Part shown: positions 1-8,158 of the stretch, one piece after another
How positions within the stretch are numbered: the first letter of the stretch is position 1
How the letters are laid out: every line of letters begins with the position of its first letter
The notes under the pieces: generated by a model
Told to the model about the DNA's origin: nothing
Databases searched by the model: none
What the model saw: the letters and a program-made list of their open reading frames with translations, nothing else
Program-made: the position numbers and the translations under genes
From: Candidatus Rhodobacter oscarellae
GTDB lineage: Bacteria; Pseudomonadota; Alphaproteobacteria; Rhodobacterales; Rhodobacteraceae
Reading direction: 5' to 3'
NCBI RefSeq assembly: GCF_001078595.1
Contig: NZ_LFTY01000002.1
Location: forward strand, 2,103,773 to 2,167,772
DNA length: 64,000 nucleotides

Positions 1-629
1 GTCAGGGATTTGAAGGCGGCGGGTGCGATCTTGGAGAGGATGCGCGCGCCCTGGCTGCCGCCGATCACCAACAGGTCCATCGGGTGCTCGCCGGGCGCGA
101 TATAGGGCGAGGCGGCCTTGGCGGCGATGGCGCCGCGCACCGGGTTGCCCACATGGTGCCCCTCGATGCCCTTGGGCAGCTCGGTGGGCCAGGTGCCGCA
201 GGCGATGCGGTCCACATGTTTGGCGAAGAGCTGGTTCACCCGGCCCAGCACGCCGTTCTGCTCGTGGATCATGCGCGGCAGGCGCATCAGCCGCGCCGCC
301 GCCAGGGCCGGGATCGACGGGTAGCCGCCAAAGCCCACCACCGCGGCGGGAGGATCGCGCCGAAAAGCGCGCCACGCGGCGATCACGCCGCCCAGGATGC
401 GGAAGGGCACCCCCAGCTTGGCGGCAAACCCGCCGCGGGCGAAGGTCGCGCTGGCGACCTCCTCGATCTGCACCGAATGCGGGAACCCGCCGGTGTAGCG
501 CGCGCCGCGCTCATCGGTCGATAGCTTCACGCGCCAACCGCGGCGCAGCATGATCTCGGCCAGGGCCTGGGCGGGGAACATATGCCCGCCGGTGCCGCCG
601 GCGGCGATCACGAGAAGTGGTTTACTCAC
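1..629 (-). CDS. murG: UDP-GlcNAc:lipid I N-acetylglucosamine transferase MurG (3' part beyond window)
   Basis: MurG adds GlcNAc to lipid I on the inner face of the cytoplasmic membrane to make lipid II, the last intracellular step of peptidoglycan precursor synthesis. The N-terminus carries the glycine-rich loop [12 protein letters not shown] that is diagnostic for the family. I chose the GTG at 627-629 because the reading then begins directly before this loop. The frame is open to the window edge, so about 209 of the usual 350-370 residues are visible and the C-terminal UDP-GlcNAc-binding half is missing. It follows ftsW with only 3 bases between the ftsW stop and this start, so the two are very likely cotranscribed, as is normal in dcw clusters. 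Confidence 0.93.
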   Translation of the reverse strand, partial: MSKPLLVIAAGGTGGHMFPAQALAEIMLRRGWRVKLSTDERGARYTGGFPHSVQIEEVASATFARGGFAAKLGVPFRILGGVIAAWRAFRRDPPAAVVGFGGYPSIPALAAARLMRLPRMIHEQNGVLGRVNQLFAKHVDRIACGTWPTELPKGIEGHHVGNPVRGAIAAKAASPYIAPGEHPMDLLVIGGSQGARILSKIAPAAFKSL

Positions 630-632
630 GGT

Positions 633-1799
633 CTAGCGACCCCTTCGTCCAAGGATGTCCCCGATCTCGCCCTGCGGCCGGGTCCGGGTGAACGCCAGAA
701 GCATCCCAATCGCGATGCCCCCCGCGATCAGCGACGAACCGCCATAGCTGACGAAGGGCAGCGTCATGCCCTTGGCGGGCAAGAGCCGCACGGCGACGCC
801 CATATTGATGATCGCCTGCACGCCAAAGGTGCAGGCCAGCCCGGTGCCCGCCAGGCGGATGAACGTGTCGCGCTCGCGGATCAGCCGCAACAGCGAGCGC
901 ACGGTGATGCCCATGAACAGCAGGATGATGAAGAGCACCAGGATCAGCCCGTATTCCTCTGCCGCCACGGCGATGATGAAATCGGTATGCGCGTCCGGCA
1001 GGGACCATTTCACATGCCCCTCGCCCACGCCCACGCCGAAATAGCCGCCCTCACGGATCGCGCCGGTGGCGTAGCCAAGCTGGGTCGTGGGGTCGACCTC
1101 GGGCGTCAGGAACCCGTCGATGCGGCGGGCGAAATGCTCGGAGTTGTTATAGGCCAGCGTGCCCACCAAGACCGTGCTGGCGCCCAGAGCGCCCAGCAGG
1201 GTGAAGGGCGCGCCCGCCACGAACCACATCACGCCCCAGGCAAAAAGCACCAGGCAGGCCTGCCCGAAATCGGGCTGCAGCGCCAGGAACCCCACCACCA
1301 CGCAGGTGACGAAGAACGAGAACAGCTTGCCCGGCGGGCCGTTGATCTCTTGGCTCGCCGCCATCAGCCAGGCGGTCATGATGATCAGCCCGGGCTTGAG
1401 GAACTCCGAGGGCTGCACGCTGGCAAACCCCAGCGAGTACCAGCGCGTCGCCCCCTTGCCGAAATCCGTGCCCAGCACCGGCAGCAGCGCCAGCGCCGCG
1501 AAGGCGCAGAAGAAGCCCAGGATGCCCAGCCGGCGCACCAGCTGCGGCGACATCATCGAGGTCAGCACCATCGCCGTCAGCGCCAGGAGGCCGAACACCG
1601 CCTGCCGCTCGACATAGTGGAAGGGCGCAAAGCCGTTACGGCTGGCCAGGGGCGGCGACGCCGCCAGCCCCAGCAGGATCCCCACCCCGAAGAGCAACAG
1701 GACCGCCGAGATCGTCCATTTGTCTATCGTGCGCCACCAGCGTGGCAAAATCGGCTCGCCGTCGCGCATGGGCGCGGCGCCAAATACCATCTCTGTCAT
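633..1799 (-). CDS. ftsW: Septal peptidoglycan glycosyltransferase FtsW (SEDS family)
   Basis: FtsW polymerises lipid II at the division septum together with FtsI (PBP3). The 388-residue product is rich in hydrophobic segments compatible with the ten-helix SEDS fold. It has the conserved LQPDFGQ loop, whose Asp is the catalytic residue of SEDS polymerases, and the C-terminal FVSYGGSSL signature. The start at CAT 1797-1799 gives a short cytoplasmic N-terminus before the first helix (around residue 30), as usual. It lies immediately upstream of murG. Normally ftsW follows murD directly, but here about 11.6 kb of other genes lie between them, so it probably has its own promoter in the 336-base gap upstream. 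Confidence 0.96.
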   Translation of the reverse strand: MTEMVFGAAPMRDGEPILPRWWRTIDKWTISAVLLLFGVGILLGLAASPPLASRNGFAPFHYVERQAVFGLLALTAMVLTSMMSPQLVRRLGILGFFCAFAALALLPVLGTDFGKGATRWYSLGFASVQPSEFLKPGLIIMTAWLMAASQEINGPPGKLFSFFVTCVVVGFLALQPDFGQACLVLFAWGVMWFVAGAPFTLLGALGASTVLVGTLAYNNSEHFARRIDGFLTPEVDPTTQLGYATGAIREGGYFGVGVGEGHVKWSLPDAHTDFIIAVAAEEYGLILVLFIILLFMGITVRSLLRLIRERDTFIRLAGTGLACTFGVQAIINMGVAVRLLPAKGMTLPFVSYGGSSLIAGGIAIGMLLAFTRTRPQGEIGDILGRRGR

Positions 1800-2010
1800 G
1801 ATCCACCGCTCAAAACTGCCTCAATCCGCCCGTTTGCCGGGTCTGAGGCGCAGCCTAGCCGGAATCGGCGGGCTTTTCCAGCGAAACAAGGCCCGGATTC
1901 GTGGCGGTTTGGCCACAGATGCGTGGCCCGCCCGCAACTTGTGCTTGATTCGAATCACCGCAGACGCGATCACGCGCGCCCCAGCACAGGCAACGAAAGG
2001 AGGGCTCGGG

Positions 2011-2061
2011 ATGAACATATCTGTCAACGCCGCGCTCTCTGGCTGGAAGGCCCAAGGTTAG
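2011..2061 (+). CDS. Possible 16-residue leader peptide upstream of the AAA ATPase gene
   Basis: A 16-codon frame (MNISVNAALSGWKAQG) starts 10 bases after a strong ribosome-binding site (AAAGGAGGG) and ends in TAG. It is followed by a 16-base perfect palindrome (2072-2087) and a hairpin whose arms GCGCCGG/CCGGCGC (2109-2128) end 7 bases before the AAA ATPase start. A translated leader followed by structure would fit translation-coupled control of the downstream gene. I see no run of one regulatory codon as in amino-acid attenuators. The coding call rests on the ribosome-binding site and position only. Confidence 0.3.
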   Translation: MNISVNAALSGWKAQG

Positions 2062-2071
2062 AGCGCGGATC

Positions 2072-2128
2072 GCGCCGATATCGGCGCTCCTGTTTCCCTA
2101 ACCAAGAGGCGCCGGCCACGCCCGGCGC
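2072..2128 (+). promoter_or_regulatory. Palindrome and hairpin in the leader of the AAA ATPase gene
   Basis: GCGCCGATATCGGCGC (2072-2087) is a perfect 16-base palindrome that could be an operator or a small RNA stem. It is followed by the 7-pair hairpin GCGCCGG/CCGGCGC (2109-2128) just before the ATG at 2136, where it would cover the ribosome-binding region. The rest of the 336-base gap 1800-2135 should hold the divergent promoters of ftsW and this gene, but I cannot place -35/-10 elements with confidence. Confidence 0.35.
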
Positions 2129-2135
2129 GATCCTT

Positions 2136-3362
2136 ATGACCTATGACATTCAGGGCCTCTTGGCGGAGGCGCTTGAGAACGACTTTCTTGTGGGCGGGCT
2201 TGGTCTCGCCGCACTCGGCGCGGCTTACGGCGTGCTGCACATGGTGCTGGGCGCGCTGTGGCGGCTCGGCGCGGCGCGGCTATGGCTGACGGTGACGCTG
2301 GACAACCGGACCGATGGGTTCCGGCACCTCTTGCTGTGGCTGGAGGAGACCGGCGCCCTGCGCAAGAGCCGCCGCTTCCATGTGGATCGGAACGCCAAGG
2401 ACGCCTTCGCCCCGGCCAAGGGCGTGCATTGGTTCCGCGTCGGCGCGCAGCTCGTGCGCCTCTCGCGCGAGATGAGCGAGAAGGCCCGTGTGGGCCAAAG
2501 CCAGCGCCCGCTCGAAACGCTATCGATCCAGGTGTTCGGCGGGCGCAAGGCGCAGGTCCAGGCCTGGCTGGCGCGCGGCGCCCAGATCGCCGAGGCGATG
2601 GAGCGGGACGGGCCGAAACTCTTCCAGTACGCCTCCAGCTACTGGCAGGAGCTGTGCGAGCTTCCCGCGCGCCCCCTGGGCACTGTTTTGTCGGTGGATG
2701 ACCGGCTGGAGCGCTTGCTGGAGGACGTGCGCTGGTTCTACGCGGCCAAGGACTGGTACGTCGCGCGCGGCGTGCCCTGGCGGCGGGGCTACCTGCTCTA
2801 CGGCCCGCCGGGCACTGGCAAGTCCAGCCTGATCCGGGCGGTGGCGTCCGAGCTGCACCTGGACGTGGCGACCCTGGACATCGCTCGGCGCGGGCTTGGC
2901 GACGAGGACCTGCGCGAGGCGATGGCCGAGGCGCCCGACCGCGCGATCCTGGCAATCGAGGATATCGACGCGGCGTTCCAGGGCCGCGACCCGGGCGACG
3001 CGCTGCCGGGGATCAGCTTCTCGGGGCTTCTGAACGCCATCGACGGGGTGGCGGCCCAGGAGGGCCGCGCGCTGTTCATGACCACGAACCACCGCGAGCG
3101 GTTGGACCCGGCGCTGATCCGGCCCGGGCGCGCGGATATGCATGTCGAGCTGGGGCTCGTCGGCGCGGCGCAGGCCGCGCAGCTCTTCGCGCGGTTTTAT
3201 CCCGAGCGGGCCGATCTCGCCGAGCCCTTCGCCGCCGCCCTGGGCACTAAGCGTTTCTCCCCAGCGGAGCTGCAGGGCTGGCTCATGGCGCATATGTCGG
3301 ACCCCGAAGGTGCTGCGCGCGCCGAGGGGCTGCAACATGCGCCTATGCTGGCGGCGGAGTGA
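2136..3362 (+). CDS. BCS1-like membrane-anchored AAA ATPase
   Basis: This 408-residue protein has a short N-terminus, a hydrophobic stretch at about residues 18-45 that can anchor it in the membrane, a middle region like the BCS1 N-terminal domain, and a C-terminal AAA module. The AAA module shows Walker A GPPGTGKSS (about 223-231), Walker B AILAIEDID (about 270) and the arginine-finger region TTNHRERLDPALIRPGR. Mitochondrial BCS1 moves the folded Rieske protein across the inner membrane. Bacterial relatives are much less well understood, so a role in handling folded membrane or periplasmic proteins is only inference. I start at ATG 2136, before the membrane segment. The frame is open much further upstream, but that part is antisense to ftsW. 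It stands alone on the plus strand between ftsW and a small gene. Confidence 0.85.
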   Translation: MTYDIQGLLAEALENDFLVGGLGLAALGAAYGVLHMVLGALWRLGAARLWLTVTLDNRTDGFRHLLLWLEETGALRKSRRFHVDRNAKDAFAPAKGVHWFRVGAQLVRLSREMSEKARVGQSQRPLETLSIQVFGGRKAQVQAWLARGAQIAEAMERDGPKLFQYASSYWQELCELPARPLGTVLSVDDRLERLLEDVRWFYAAKDWYVARGVPWRRGYLLYGPPGTGKSSLIRAVASELHLDVATLDIARRGLGDEDLREAMAEAPDRAILAIEDIDAAFQGRDPGDALPGISFSGLLNAIDGVAAQEGRALFMTTNHRERLDPALIRPGRADMHVELGLVGAAQAAQLFARFYPERADLAEPFAAALGTKRFSPAELQGWLMAHMSDPEGAARAEGLQHAPMLAAE

Positions 3363-3434
3363 GCTTCGCCGCCAGCGCTTTCCGTCTCGCGCTTCGCAAT
3401 TGACCTCCCCAGCGTTGTCTGGAACGCTGCCCGA

Positions 3435-3770
3435 ATGTTCCGCATGCTCTCTGTTTTCGATCTAAAGCCGGGCGTCGCGCCCGCCGACTTCGCCGCGCGT
3501 TATGACCGCTTCGTCGCCGCGATGGTGGAACTGGGCCTCGCCCAGGGCGCCGACCCGATTGGGCGGCGCAATCCGGCCTCCATCCTCGACACAATGGAGA
3601 CGCTGGAGCAGCAGTATTTCACGGTGATGCATTTCACCGACCACGCGCAGTCCGAGCGCGCGGTGGCCATGATCCAGAACCCGACGGCAGAGATCGACCA
3701 GCTGCACCGGCAGACCTGGGGCCTTGCGACCAATATGGCGTTTCTGGCTTGGGAGGACCTCGCCACATAA
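3435..3770 (+). CDS. Small conserved protein, probable dimeric alpha/beta-barrel fold
   Basis: This 111-residue protein opens with MFRMLSVFDLKPGVAPADF and later has QYFTVMHFTDHAQSERAV. That pattern of a strand, a helix-rich middle and a second strand resembles small ferredoxin-like proteins that dimerise as alpha/beta barrels. I do not recognise a named family with certainty and no catalytic residues are obvious. There is no signal peptide, so it should be cytoplasmic. It lies 72 bases downstream of the AAA ATPase gene on the same strand and may be cotranscribed with it. A hairpin-bearing repeat follows its stop. Confidence 0.7.
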   Translation: MFRMLSVFDLKPGVAPADFAARYDRFVAAMVELGLAQGADPIGRRNPASILDTMETLEQQYFTVMHFTDHAQSERAVAMIQNPTAEIDQLHRQTWGLATNMAFLAWEDLAT

Positions 3771-3785
3771 GCGGCCGCAGCGGCC

Positions 3786-3834
3786 GCTCCCACCCGGATC
3801 CATGATCCGGGACGAATCACCAAGATTTTCTTAA
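3786..3834 (+). repeat. 49-base intergenic repeat with hairpin, copy 1 of 2
   Basis: This stretch matches 28649-28697 at 46 of 49 positions in the same orientation. Its core is the hairpin CCGGATC-CAT-GATCCGG (3794-3810), followed by AAGATTTTCTTAA. Both copies start 16-49 bases after the stop codon of a plus-strand gene, and both are preceded by a GC-rich palindrome, so a 3' processing or termination role is likely. Confidence 0.75.
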
Positions 3835-3897
3835 TCCCGAGCCACTCACCGCGGGTTTTGCGTCGAAAGAGCGGCCCGCGCATGCAAAGCCGCCAGA

Positions 3898-4911
3898 CTA
3901 CCCGTCCGAGACCCCCGCTTCCGCAAAGGTCGCCATGCCCGAGTGGCAGGCAATCGCGCCCTTCAGAACCCCAATGGCCAGCGCCGCGCCCGAACCCTCG
4001 CCCAGCCGCAAGCCCAGCGACAGCAAAGGCGCCTTGCCCATCGCGTCCAGCATGCGCCCATGGGCGCCCTCCGCCGAGAGGTGCCCCGCCACGCAGTGAT
4101 CCAGCGCGCCCTCGGCCGCCTTGGACAGCACCAATGCCGCCGAGCAGCAGATGAACCCGTCCAGGATCACCGGGATGCCAAGCAGGCGCGCGCGCAGGAT
4201 CGCGCCCGCCATGGCGGCGATCTCGCGCCCGCCGAGGCAGCGCAGCACCTCCAGAGGGTCGCTCATGGCGGCCTGGTTGGCCGCGATGCCTTCGCCCACG
4301 ACCTGCGCCTTCAGCGCCAGGCCCGCGTCATCCACGCCGGTGCCGCGCCCGACCCAGTCGCCAGGATCGCCGCCCAGAAGGGCGGCCGCCAGCGCCGCCG
4401 CAGAGGTGGTGTTGCCGATGCCCATCTCGCCCACGACCAGCAGGTCCGCGCCTGGGTCAACCGCGTCCCAGCCGGTGTTCAGCGCGGCCACGGCCTCGGC
4501 CTCGCTCATCGCGGGGCCCTGGCTGAAATCCGCTGTGGGTCGGTCCAACTCCAGCGCGTGCACGTCCATCCTCGCGCCAAAGGCCTTGGCCAGTTGGTTG
4601 ATCGCGGCGCCCCCGGCCTCGAAATTGGCCACCATCTGCACGGTGACCTCGGCCGGGAAGGCCGACACGCCGCGGGCGGTGACGCCATGGTTGCCCGCGA
4701 AGATGATGACCTGCGGGGCGGCCAGGCTGGGCCGCGCGTCGCCGCGCCAACCCGCATACCATTGCGCCAGATCCTCGAGCCGTCCTAGCGCGCCGGGCGG
4801 CTTGGTAAGCTGCCCGTTGCGTTCCGCGGCGGCGGCGGCGGCGGCGGCATCCATAACGGGCAGGTCGCGCAAAACGGAGCGGTATCCGGCAAGATCATTT
4901 GGTCGCTGCAT
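3898..4911 (-). CDS. cobT: Nicotinate-nucleotide--dimethylbenzimidazole phosphoribosyltransferase CobT
   Basis: CobT makes alpha-ribazole phosphate from dimethylbenzimidazole and nicotinate mononucleotide, supplying the lower ligand of cobalamin. The protein has the family landmarks [13 protein letters not shown] near the N-terminus, [30 protein letters not shown] and a C-terminal [13 protein letters not shown], with a catalytic Glu expected near the C-terminus. I start at ATG 4911 (MQRPNDLAG), giving 337 residues, the usual length. An in-frame start 40 codons upstream would run into the cobS promoter region. Residues 21-28 are a run of alanines, which is odd but harmless. It is divergent from cobS, with 79 bases between the starts. 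I see no cobalamin riboswitch there. Confidence 0.94.
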   Translation of the reverse strand: MQRPNDLAGYRSVLRDLPVMDAAAAAAAAERNGQLTKPPGALGRLEDLAQWYAGWRGDARPSLAAPQVIIFAGNHGVTARGVSAFPAEVTVQMVANFEAGGAAINQLAKAFGARMDVHALELDRPTADFSQGPAMSEAEAVAALNTGWDAVDPGADLLVVGEMGIGNTTSAAALAAALLGGDPGDWVGRGTGVDDAGLALKAQVVGEGIAANQAAMSDPLEVLRCLGGREIAAMAGAILRARLLGIPVILDGFICCSAALVLSKAAEGALDHCVAGHLSAEGAHGRMLDAMGKAPLLSLGLRLGEGSGAALAIGVLKGAIACHSGMATFAEAGVSDG

Positions 4912-4990
4912 CGATGTCCCCAGTTGCGATATTCTCGGGCGCGGCTTATCGCTTTCACAATGCCTGATATAGCCCCAATCGGACGGCCCG

Positions 4991-5746
4991 ATGCCTGATC
5001 GCGACACGCAGCTTCTGCGCCCCAATGACATCGCCGAGGCGGTGGGATTGCTGACGCGCCTGCCGGTGCGGCTGCGCGGCGTGCCGCGCGGCGCGGCGGC
5101 GGCCTGGGCCTACCCGGTGGCGGGGCTCTTGGTGGCGGCGATCGGCGCTTCGGTGGCCTGGCTGGCCGGCGGGTTGCCCCCGGCGATGACGGCGGGGCTG
5201 GCGCTTGCGGCGATGGTCATTGTGACCGGCGCGCTGCATGAGGACGGGCTGGCGGATACCGCCGACGGGCTCTGGGGCGGCTGGACGCGGGACCGGCGGC
5301 TGGAGATCATGCGCGACAGCCGGATCGGGGCTTACGGCGTGCTGGCGCTGGTCTTTGGCGTAGGGCTGCGATGGGCCGCGCTGGCCGCAATCGCAGGCGC
5401 CGGGCCGCTTTGGCCCGCGCTATTGGCCGCGGGGGCCTTAAGCCGGGCGCCGATGGTAGCGGTAATGTATGCACTGCCGAACGCGCGCGGCGATGGGCTG
5501 GCCGCGGCGACCGGGAGGCCAGGGGGGGCGACCCTTTGGGTCGCGATCTTTGTGGGGCTGGGGCTCGCAGGCCTCGCCATTGGCTGGGCGGTGCTCCCCG
5601 CCGCGCTGGCTTGCGGCGCGATCAGCGCCGCGCTTGCGCTGGTCGCGCGGGCCAAGATCGGCGGGCAGACCGGCGACATCTTGGGCGCAACCCAGCAGAC
5701 AAGCGAGATCGCCATCCTCGCGGTGCTCGCCGCCGCAACTGTTTAG
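4991..5746 (+). CDS. cobS: Adenosylcobinamide-GDP ribazoletransferase CobS
   Basis: CobS joins adenosylcobinamide-GDP to alpha-ribazole (phosphate), the last step of cobalamin nucleotide-loop assembly, at the membrane. The 251-residue product is mostly hydrophobic helices and carries the motif [15 protein letters not shown], the acidic metal-binding signature of the family, followed by [14 protein letters not shown]. The C-terminus holds [15 protein letters not shown], a second conserved motif. The divergent pairing with cobT fits, since CobT supplies its substrate. Some relatives are called CobV. Confidence 0.95.
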   Translation: MPDRDTQLLRPNDIAEAVGLLTRLPVRLRGVPRGAAAAWAYPVAGLLVAAIGASVAWLAGGLPPAMTAGLALAAMVIVTGALHEDGLADTADGLWGGWTRDRRLEIMRDSRIGAYGVLALVFGVGLRWAALAAIAGAGPLWPALLAAGALSRAPMVAVMYALPNARGDGLAAATGRPGGATLWVAIFVGLGLAGLAIGWAVLPAALACGAISAALALVARAKIGGQTGDILGATQQTSEIAILAVLAAATV

Positions 5747-5767
5747 CGTCGCCTGGCGCCCAATCCC

Positions 5768-5798
5768 GCCCGCACGGAGCCGGAGGCGAGTACGGGCT
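5768..5798. repeat. 31-base intergenic repeat, copy 1 of 2 (inverted copy at 50874-50904)
   Basis: The 31 bases are the exact reverse complement of 50874-50904. Both copies lie 20-45 bases downstream of a plus-strand gene (cobS here, a glutamine amidotransferase there). The core reads GCACGGAGCCGGAGGCGAGT on this strand. No coding potential is evident. Confidence 0.7.
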
Positions 5799-5849
5799 CA
5801 TACTGCGTCGCGCAGCGACACCTTTTAACAGCGGCCCCGCCACGCAAAA

Positions 5850-5872
5850 CGCCGCCCGATTTCCGGGCGGCG
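5850..5872 (-). terminator. Likely intrinsic terminator of carD
   Basis: CGCCGCCCG and CGGGCGGCG form a perfect 9-pair stem with a 5-base loop. On the minus strand the stem is followed by GTTTTGC, a short U-rich tail, and it lies 28 bases beyond the carD stop. On the plus strand there is no T-run, so it probably serves carD rather than cobS. Confidence 0.6.
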
Positions 5873-5899
5873 CTCCGCAAGAACGAATGGGTCGGGGCG

Positions 5900-6409
5900 T
5901 TAGGCCGCGCGGGCCATCAGCACCTCGTCGACCTCTTTCTGCGCCGAGACCTCATCAGAGCCCGCCACCGCGGCGACCTCGCGGGTCAGGCGCTCCAGGG
6001 CGGCCTCATAAAGCTGGCGCTCGGAGTAGCTCTGCTCGCGCTGATCATCCGTGCGATGCAGGTCGCGCACCACCTCGGCGATGGCGATCAGGTCGCCAGA
6101 GTTGATCTTTTGCTCGTATTCCTGGGCGCGGCGCGACCACATCGCGCGCTTGACCTTGGCCTTGCCGCGCAGGGTCGTCATCGCCTTCGAGACCACATCC
6201 GGCGCGGAAAGCGCGCGCATGCCCACCTCGGTCGCCTTGTGGGTTGGAACGCGCAGGGTCATCTTGTCTTTCTCAAAGGAGATGACAAAAAGCTCCAGAT
6301 TGATGCCCGCGATCTCTTGCTCTTCGATCGATACGATCTTGCCCACGCCATGGGCGGGGTACACCACGAAATCATCCGGGCGGAATTCCAATTTCTTCGC
6401 TTTGCTCAT
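5900..6409 (-). CDS. carD: CarD/CdnL-family transcription factor
   Basis: CarD-family proteins bind the RNA polymerase beta subunit and stabilise open complexes at housekeeping promoters, including rRNA promoters. The 169-residue protein has the N-terminal RNA polymerase interaction domain (residues about 10-65, DDFVVYPAHGVGKI and a Tudor-like fold) and a helical C-terminal DNA-binding domain containing KAKVKRAMWSRRAQEYE. The length and N-terminus are typical of alphaproteobacterial CdnL. It is transcribed away from cobS, with a terminator-like hairpin after the stop. The 304-base AT-rich gap upstream should hold its promoter. Confidence 0.93.
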   Translation of the reverse strand: MSKAKKLEFRPDDFVVYPAHGVGKIVSIEEQEIAGINLELFVISFEKDKMTLRVPTHKATEVGMRALSAPDVVSKAMTTLRGKAKVKRAMWSRRAQEYEQKINSGDLIAIAEVVRDLHRTDDQREQSYSERQLYEAALERLTREVAAVAGSDEVSAQKEVDEVLMARAA

Positions 6410-6713
6410 GCAGCGTCCTTACTCAGGCGGAACCCATAAGCCTTAGACACCCATCCGGCGCGGCACCGCGCGGGGAACCCCCTCTCCGAATTTGGCGCTA
6501 AAAAAACCATCTTGGGGCATGCGGCCCTAAGGTGGTTACAGGATTCCATCATTGTTGCTGCAGGCAATGTAACATTTTTTTGCGGGAATTTAAAGCGCCG
6601 CAGGTGCGAAAGCGCCGAAATTAGTTACAATTCAACATAATAGATCCCAAATTTTCTCGATTTTTGCGAGAATTGAACCCAGTCAGCCTTGCTGACCCAC
6701 CGAATCGGTCGGG
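6410..6713. other. AT-rich gap between fdxA and carD
   Basis: This gap is noticeably richer in A and T than its surroundings and should contain the carD promoter. Near the fdxA stop lies GTCAGC-CTT-GCTGAC (6682-6696), a 6-pair hairpin. Next to it is a second small stem TTCTCG/CGAGAA with an A/T-rich surround (about 6653-6672). Together they are the best candidates for fdxA termination. I see no open frame that looks coding. Confidence 0.4.
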
Positions 6714-7052
6714 TTAGCCGCCCTCGCCGGGCTCCTCCGAAAAGTACTTCTCCAGCTTGCCTTCCTCACCGTCGCGCTCCTCGGCCTCGGGCAGCGCATC
6801 TTTCTTGGTGATGATGACCGGCCAAAGCTCAGCGTATTTGCGGTTGAACTCCACCCATTTCTCGGTGTCGGGCTCGGTGTCGGGCAGGATCGCCTCGATG
6901 GGGCATTCCGGCTCGCAGACCCCGCAGTCGATGCACTCATCGGGGTGAATGACCAGCATGTTCTCGCCCTCGTAAAAGCAGTCCACGGGGCAGACCTCGA
7001 CGCAGTCGGTGTGCTTGCAGGCGATACAGTTGTCGTTGACGATGTAGGTCAT
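6714..7052 (-). CDS. fdxA: Seven-iron ferredoxin FdxA
   Basis: This is a small electron carrier with one [3Fe-4S] and one [4Fe-4S] cluster. The 112-residue protein starts [26 protein letters not shown] and continues with [16 protein letters not shown], the classic paired cysteine motifs, followed by the long acidic C-terminal extension typical of FdxA. I start at ATG 7052 because the ferredoxin fold begins directly there. An in-frame start 19 codons upstream would add an unconserved tail. It sits between carD and a receiver-domain gene on the same strand. CarD-FdxA neighbourhoods are common in this family of bacteria. Confidence 0.95.
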   Translation of the reverse strand: MTYIVNDNCIACKHTDCVEVCPVDCFYEGENMLVIHPDECIDCGVCEPECPIEAILPDTEPDTEKWVEFNRKYAELWPVIITKKDALPEAEERDGEEGKLEKYFSEEPGEGG

Positions 7053-7251
7053 TTCGGGCTCGGCCTCTTGCTCGGAGGTGTAGCTAATCCAGCCCTTGGG
7101 ATCATTCAAGCAGCATAAGGCGAATTGGAGACCACAGCGCAGGACTATGCGCGGATTTGGAACACCTCCGGCGCATCGAGATGCGCGACCGGAACGTTTT
7201 CCTCGTCAGGCGCGATGTCAGGCGCGATCCAGGCAGGCCCGCGGCCGTGAT

Positions 7252-7701
7252 CTATTGGATCGCTGCGCGCCGGTCCCGGCGCGTGCCCTCCCATCCGGCC
7301 TCGGCCAAGCGCCGCTCCACCATGCCGTTCTCGGCCAGCACCTGCAGCACCTCCGGCGCCTTAAACTGATGCTTGGTCCAGACCCGGCGCACCTTCAGCT
7401 TTTCGGCCTTGGCATGCAGGAACGGGGTGAGGTGGTCGCAGACCAGCGCCACCGGGATATGCGCCGCCTTGGCGTTGTGCGACAGCTCCTCGGCAAAATC
7501 GATGCCGGTGCCGTCAGGCAGCAGGTTGTCCATGAAGATAAAACCGATCACCTGCTCCTCCAGCCGGGTGCGGGCCTCTGCAAAGCTGCGCGCGATCAGC
7601 AGCGGCACTTTCGGGCAGCCACGGGTCAGCACTTGGCGCATGTGGCGGCGATAATATTCGCTTTCGTCGACCAACAGGCAGTGTGGCTTATTCTTGGACA
7701 T
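7252..7701 (-). CDS. Single-domain receiver (CheY-like) protein
   Basis: The 149-residue product is a stand-alone receiver domain: the acidic pair D12-E13, the probable phospho-acceptor D58 in FIFMDNLLPDGTG, and a Lys in VWTKHQF at the expected switch position. There is no output domain, so it probably works through protein contacts. I start at ATG 7701 (MSKNKPH), which has AAGGGG upstream, instead of 8 codons earlier. The partner kinase is not in this window. The basic C-terminal tail (EGTRRDRRAAIQ) is unusual for CheY. It lies between fdxA and the S4-domain gene on the same strand. Confidence 0.8.
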   Translation of the reverse strand: MSKNKPHCLLVDESEYYRRHMRQVLTRGCPKVPLLIARSFAEARTRLEEQVIGFIFMDNLLPDGTGIDFAEELSHNAKAAHIPVALVCDHLTPFLHAKAEKLKVRRVWTKHQFKAPEVLQVLAENGMVERRLAEAGWEGTRRDRRAAIQ

Positions 7702-7759
7702 TACGCCGGACCCCTTAAGTACCATTCTGCCAAACTACGCGGCAGGGTTTTACGTAACG

Positions 7760-8158
7760 TTAACGCCCGTCATCCGGCGTATCGCGCGCCCTCAGGCCGT
7801 CCAGGGCGCGGCGCTCTTTCTTGGTGGGGCGCCCGCCGGAATCCCGCTCTATGCGGGCCGGCCTAGCCTCCGGCGCGGGCTCTGGCGCGGGGGTCAGATC
7901 GTCATAAAGCGCCTGCGCCTCGGGCGCCGGGCCGCGCCGCGTGCCCAGATCGAGAACGGTCACCACGCGAATGCGGTTGCCCTGCGGGAAGGTCAATGTG
8001 TCCCCTGCCCCGATGGCATGGGCCGCCTTCGCGATTCGGTTGGAATTCACCCGCAGATGCCCGCCCGAGACCAGCTTGGCCGCCAGCCCCCGCGTCTTGA
8101 AGAACCGCGCGTACCAGAGCCATTTGTCAACTCGGATCGTCGCGCGGCTTTCATTCAC
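7760..8158 (-). CDS. hslR: S4-domain RNA-binding protein (Hsp15/HslR type)
   Basis: Hsp15 binds stalled 50S subunits that still carry nascent chains. The S4 domain occupies about residues 8-65 (RVDKWLWYARFFKTRGLA, then GGHLRVNSNRI), followed by a Pro/Ala-rich linker and a basic C-terminus. The start is a GTG (8156-8158) that directly abuts the stop of the helicase gene, so translation of the two is probably coupled. The pairing of a SUV3-like helicase with an S4 protein suggests a joint role in RNA or ribosome handling, which is inference. Confidence 0.88.
   Translation of the reverse strand: MNESRATIRVDKWLWYARFFKTRGLAAKLVSGGHLRVNSNRIAKAAHAIGAGDTLTFPQGNRIRVVTVLDLGTRRGPAPEAQALYDDLTPAPEPAPEARPARIERDSGGRPTKKERRALDGLRARDTPDDGR

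Noticed and set aside
582-2135. Very long plus-strand open frame continuing upstream of the AAA ATPase start
   Set aside because: It is antisense to ftsW, has no domain match and consists of low-complexity His/Gln/Arg/Asp-rich sequence typical of the opposite strand of GC-rich genes. The AAA ATPase reading starts at 2136.
4912-4990. Cobalamin riboswitch between cobT and cobS
   Set aside because: The 79-base gap is too short and shows none of the conserved B12-box pattern.
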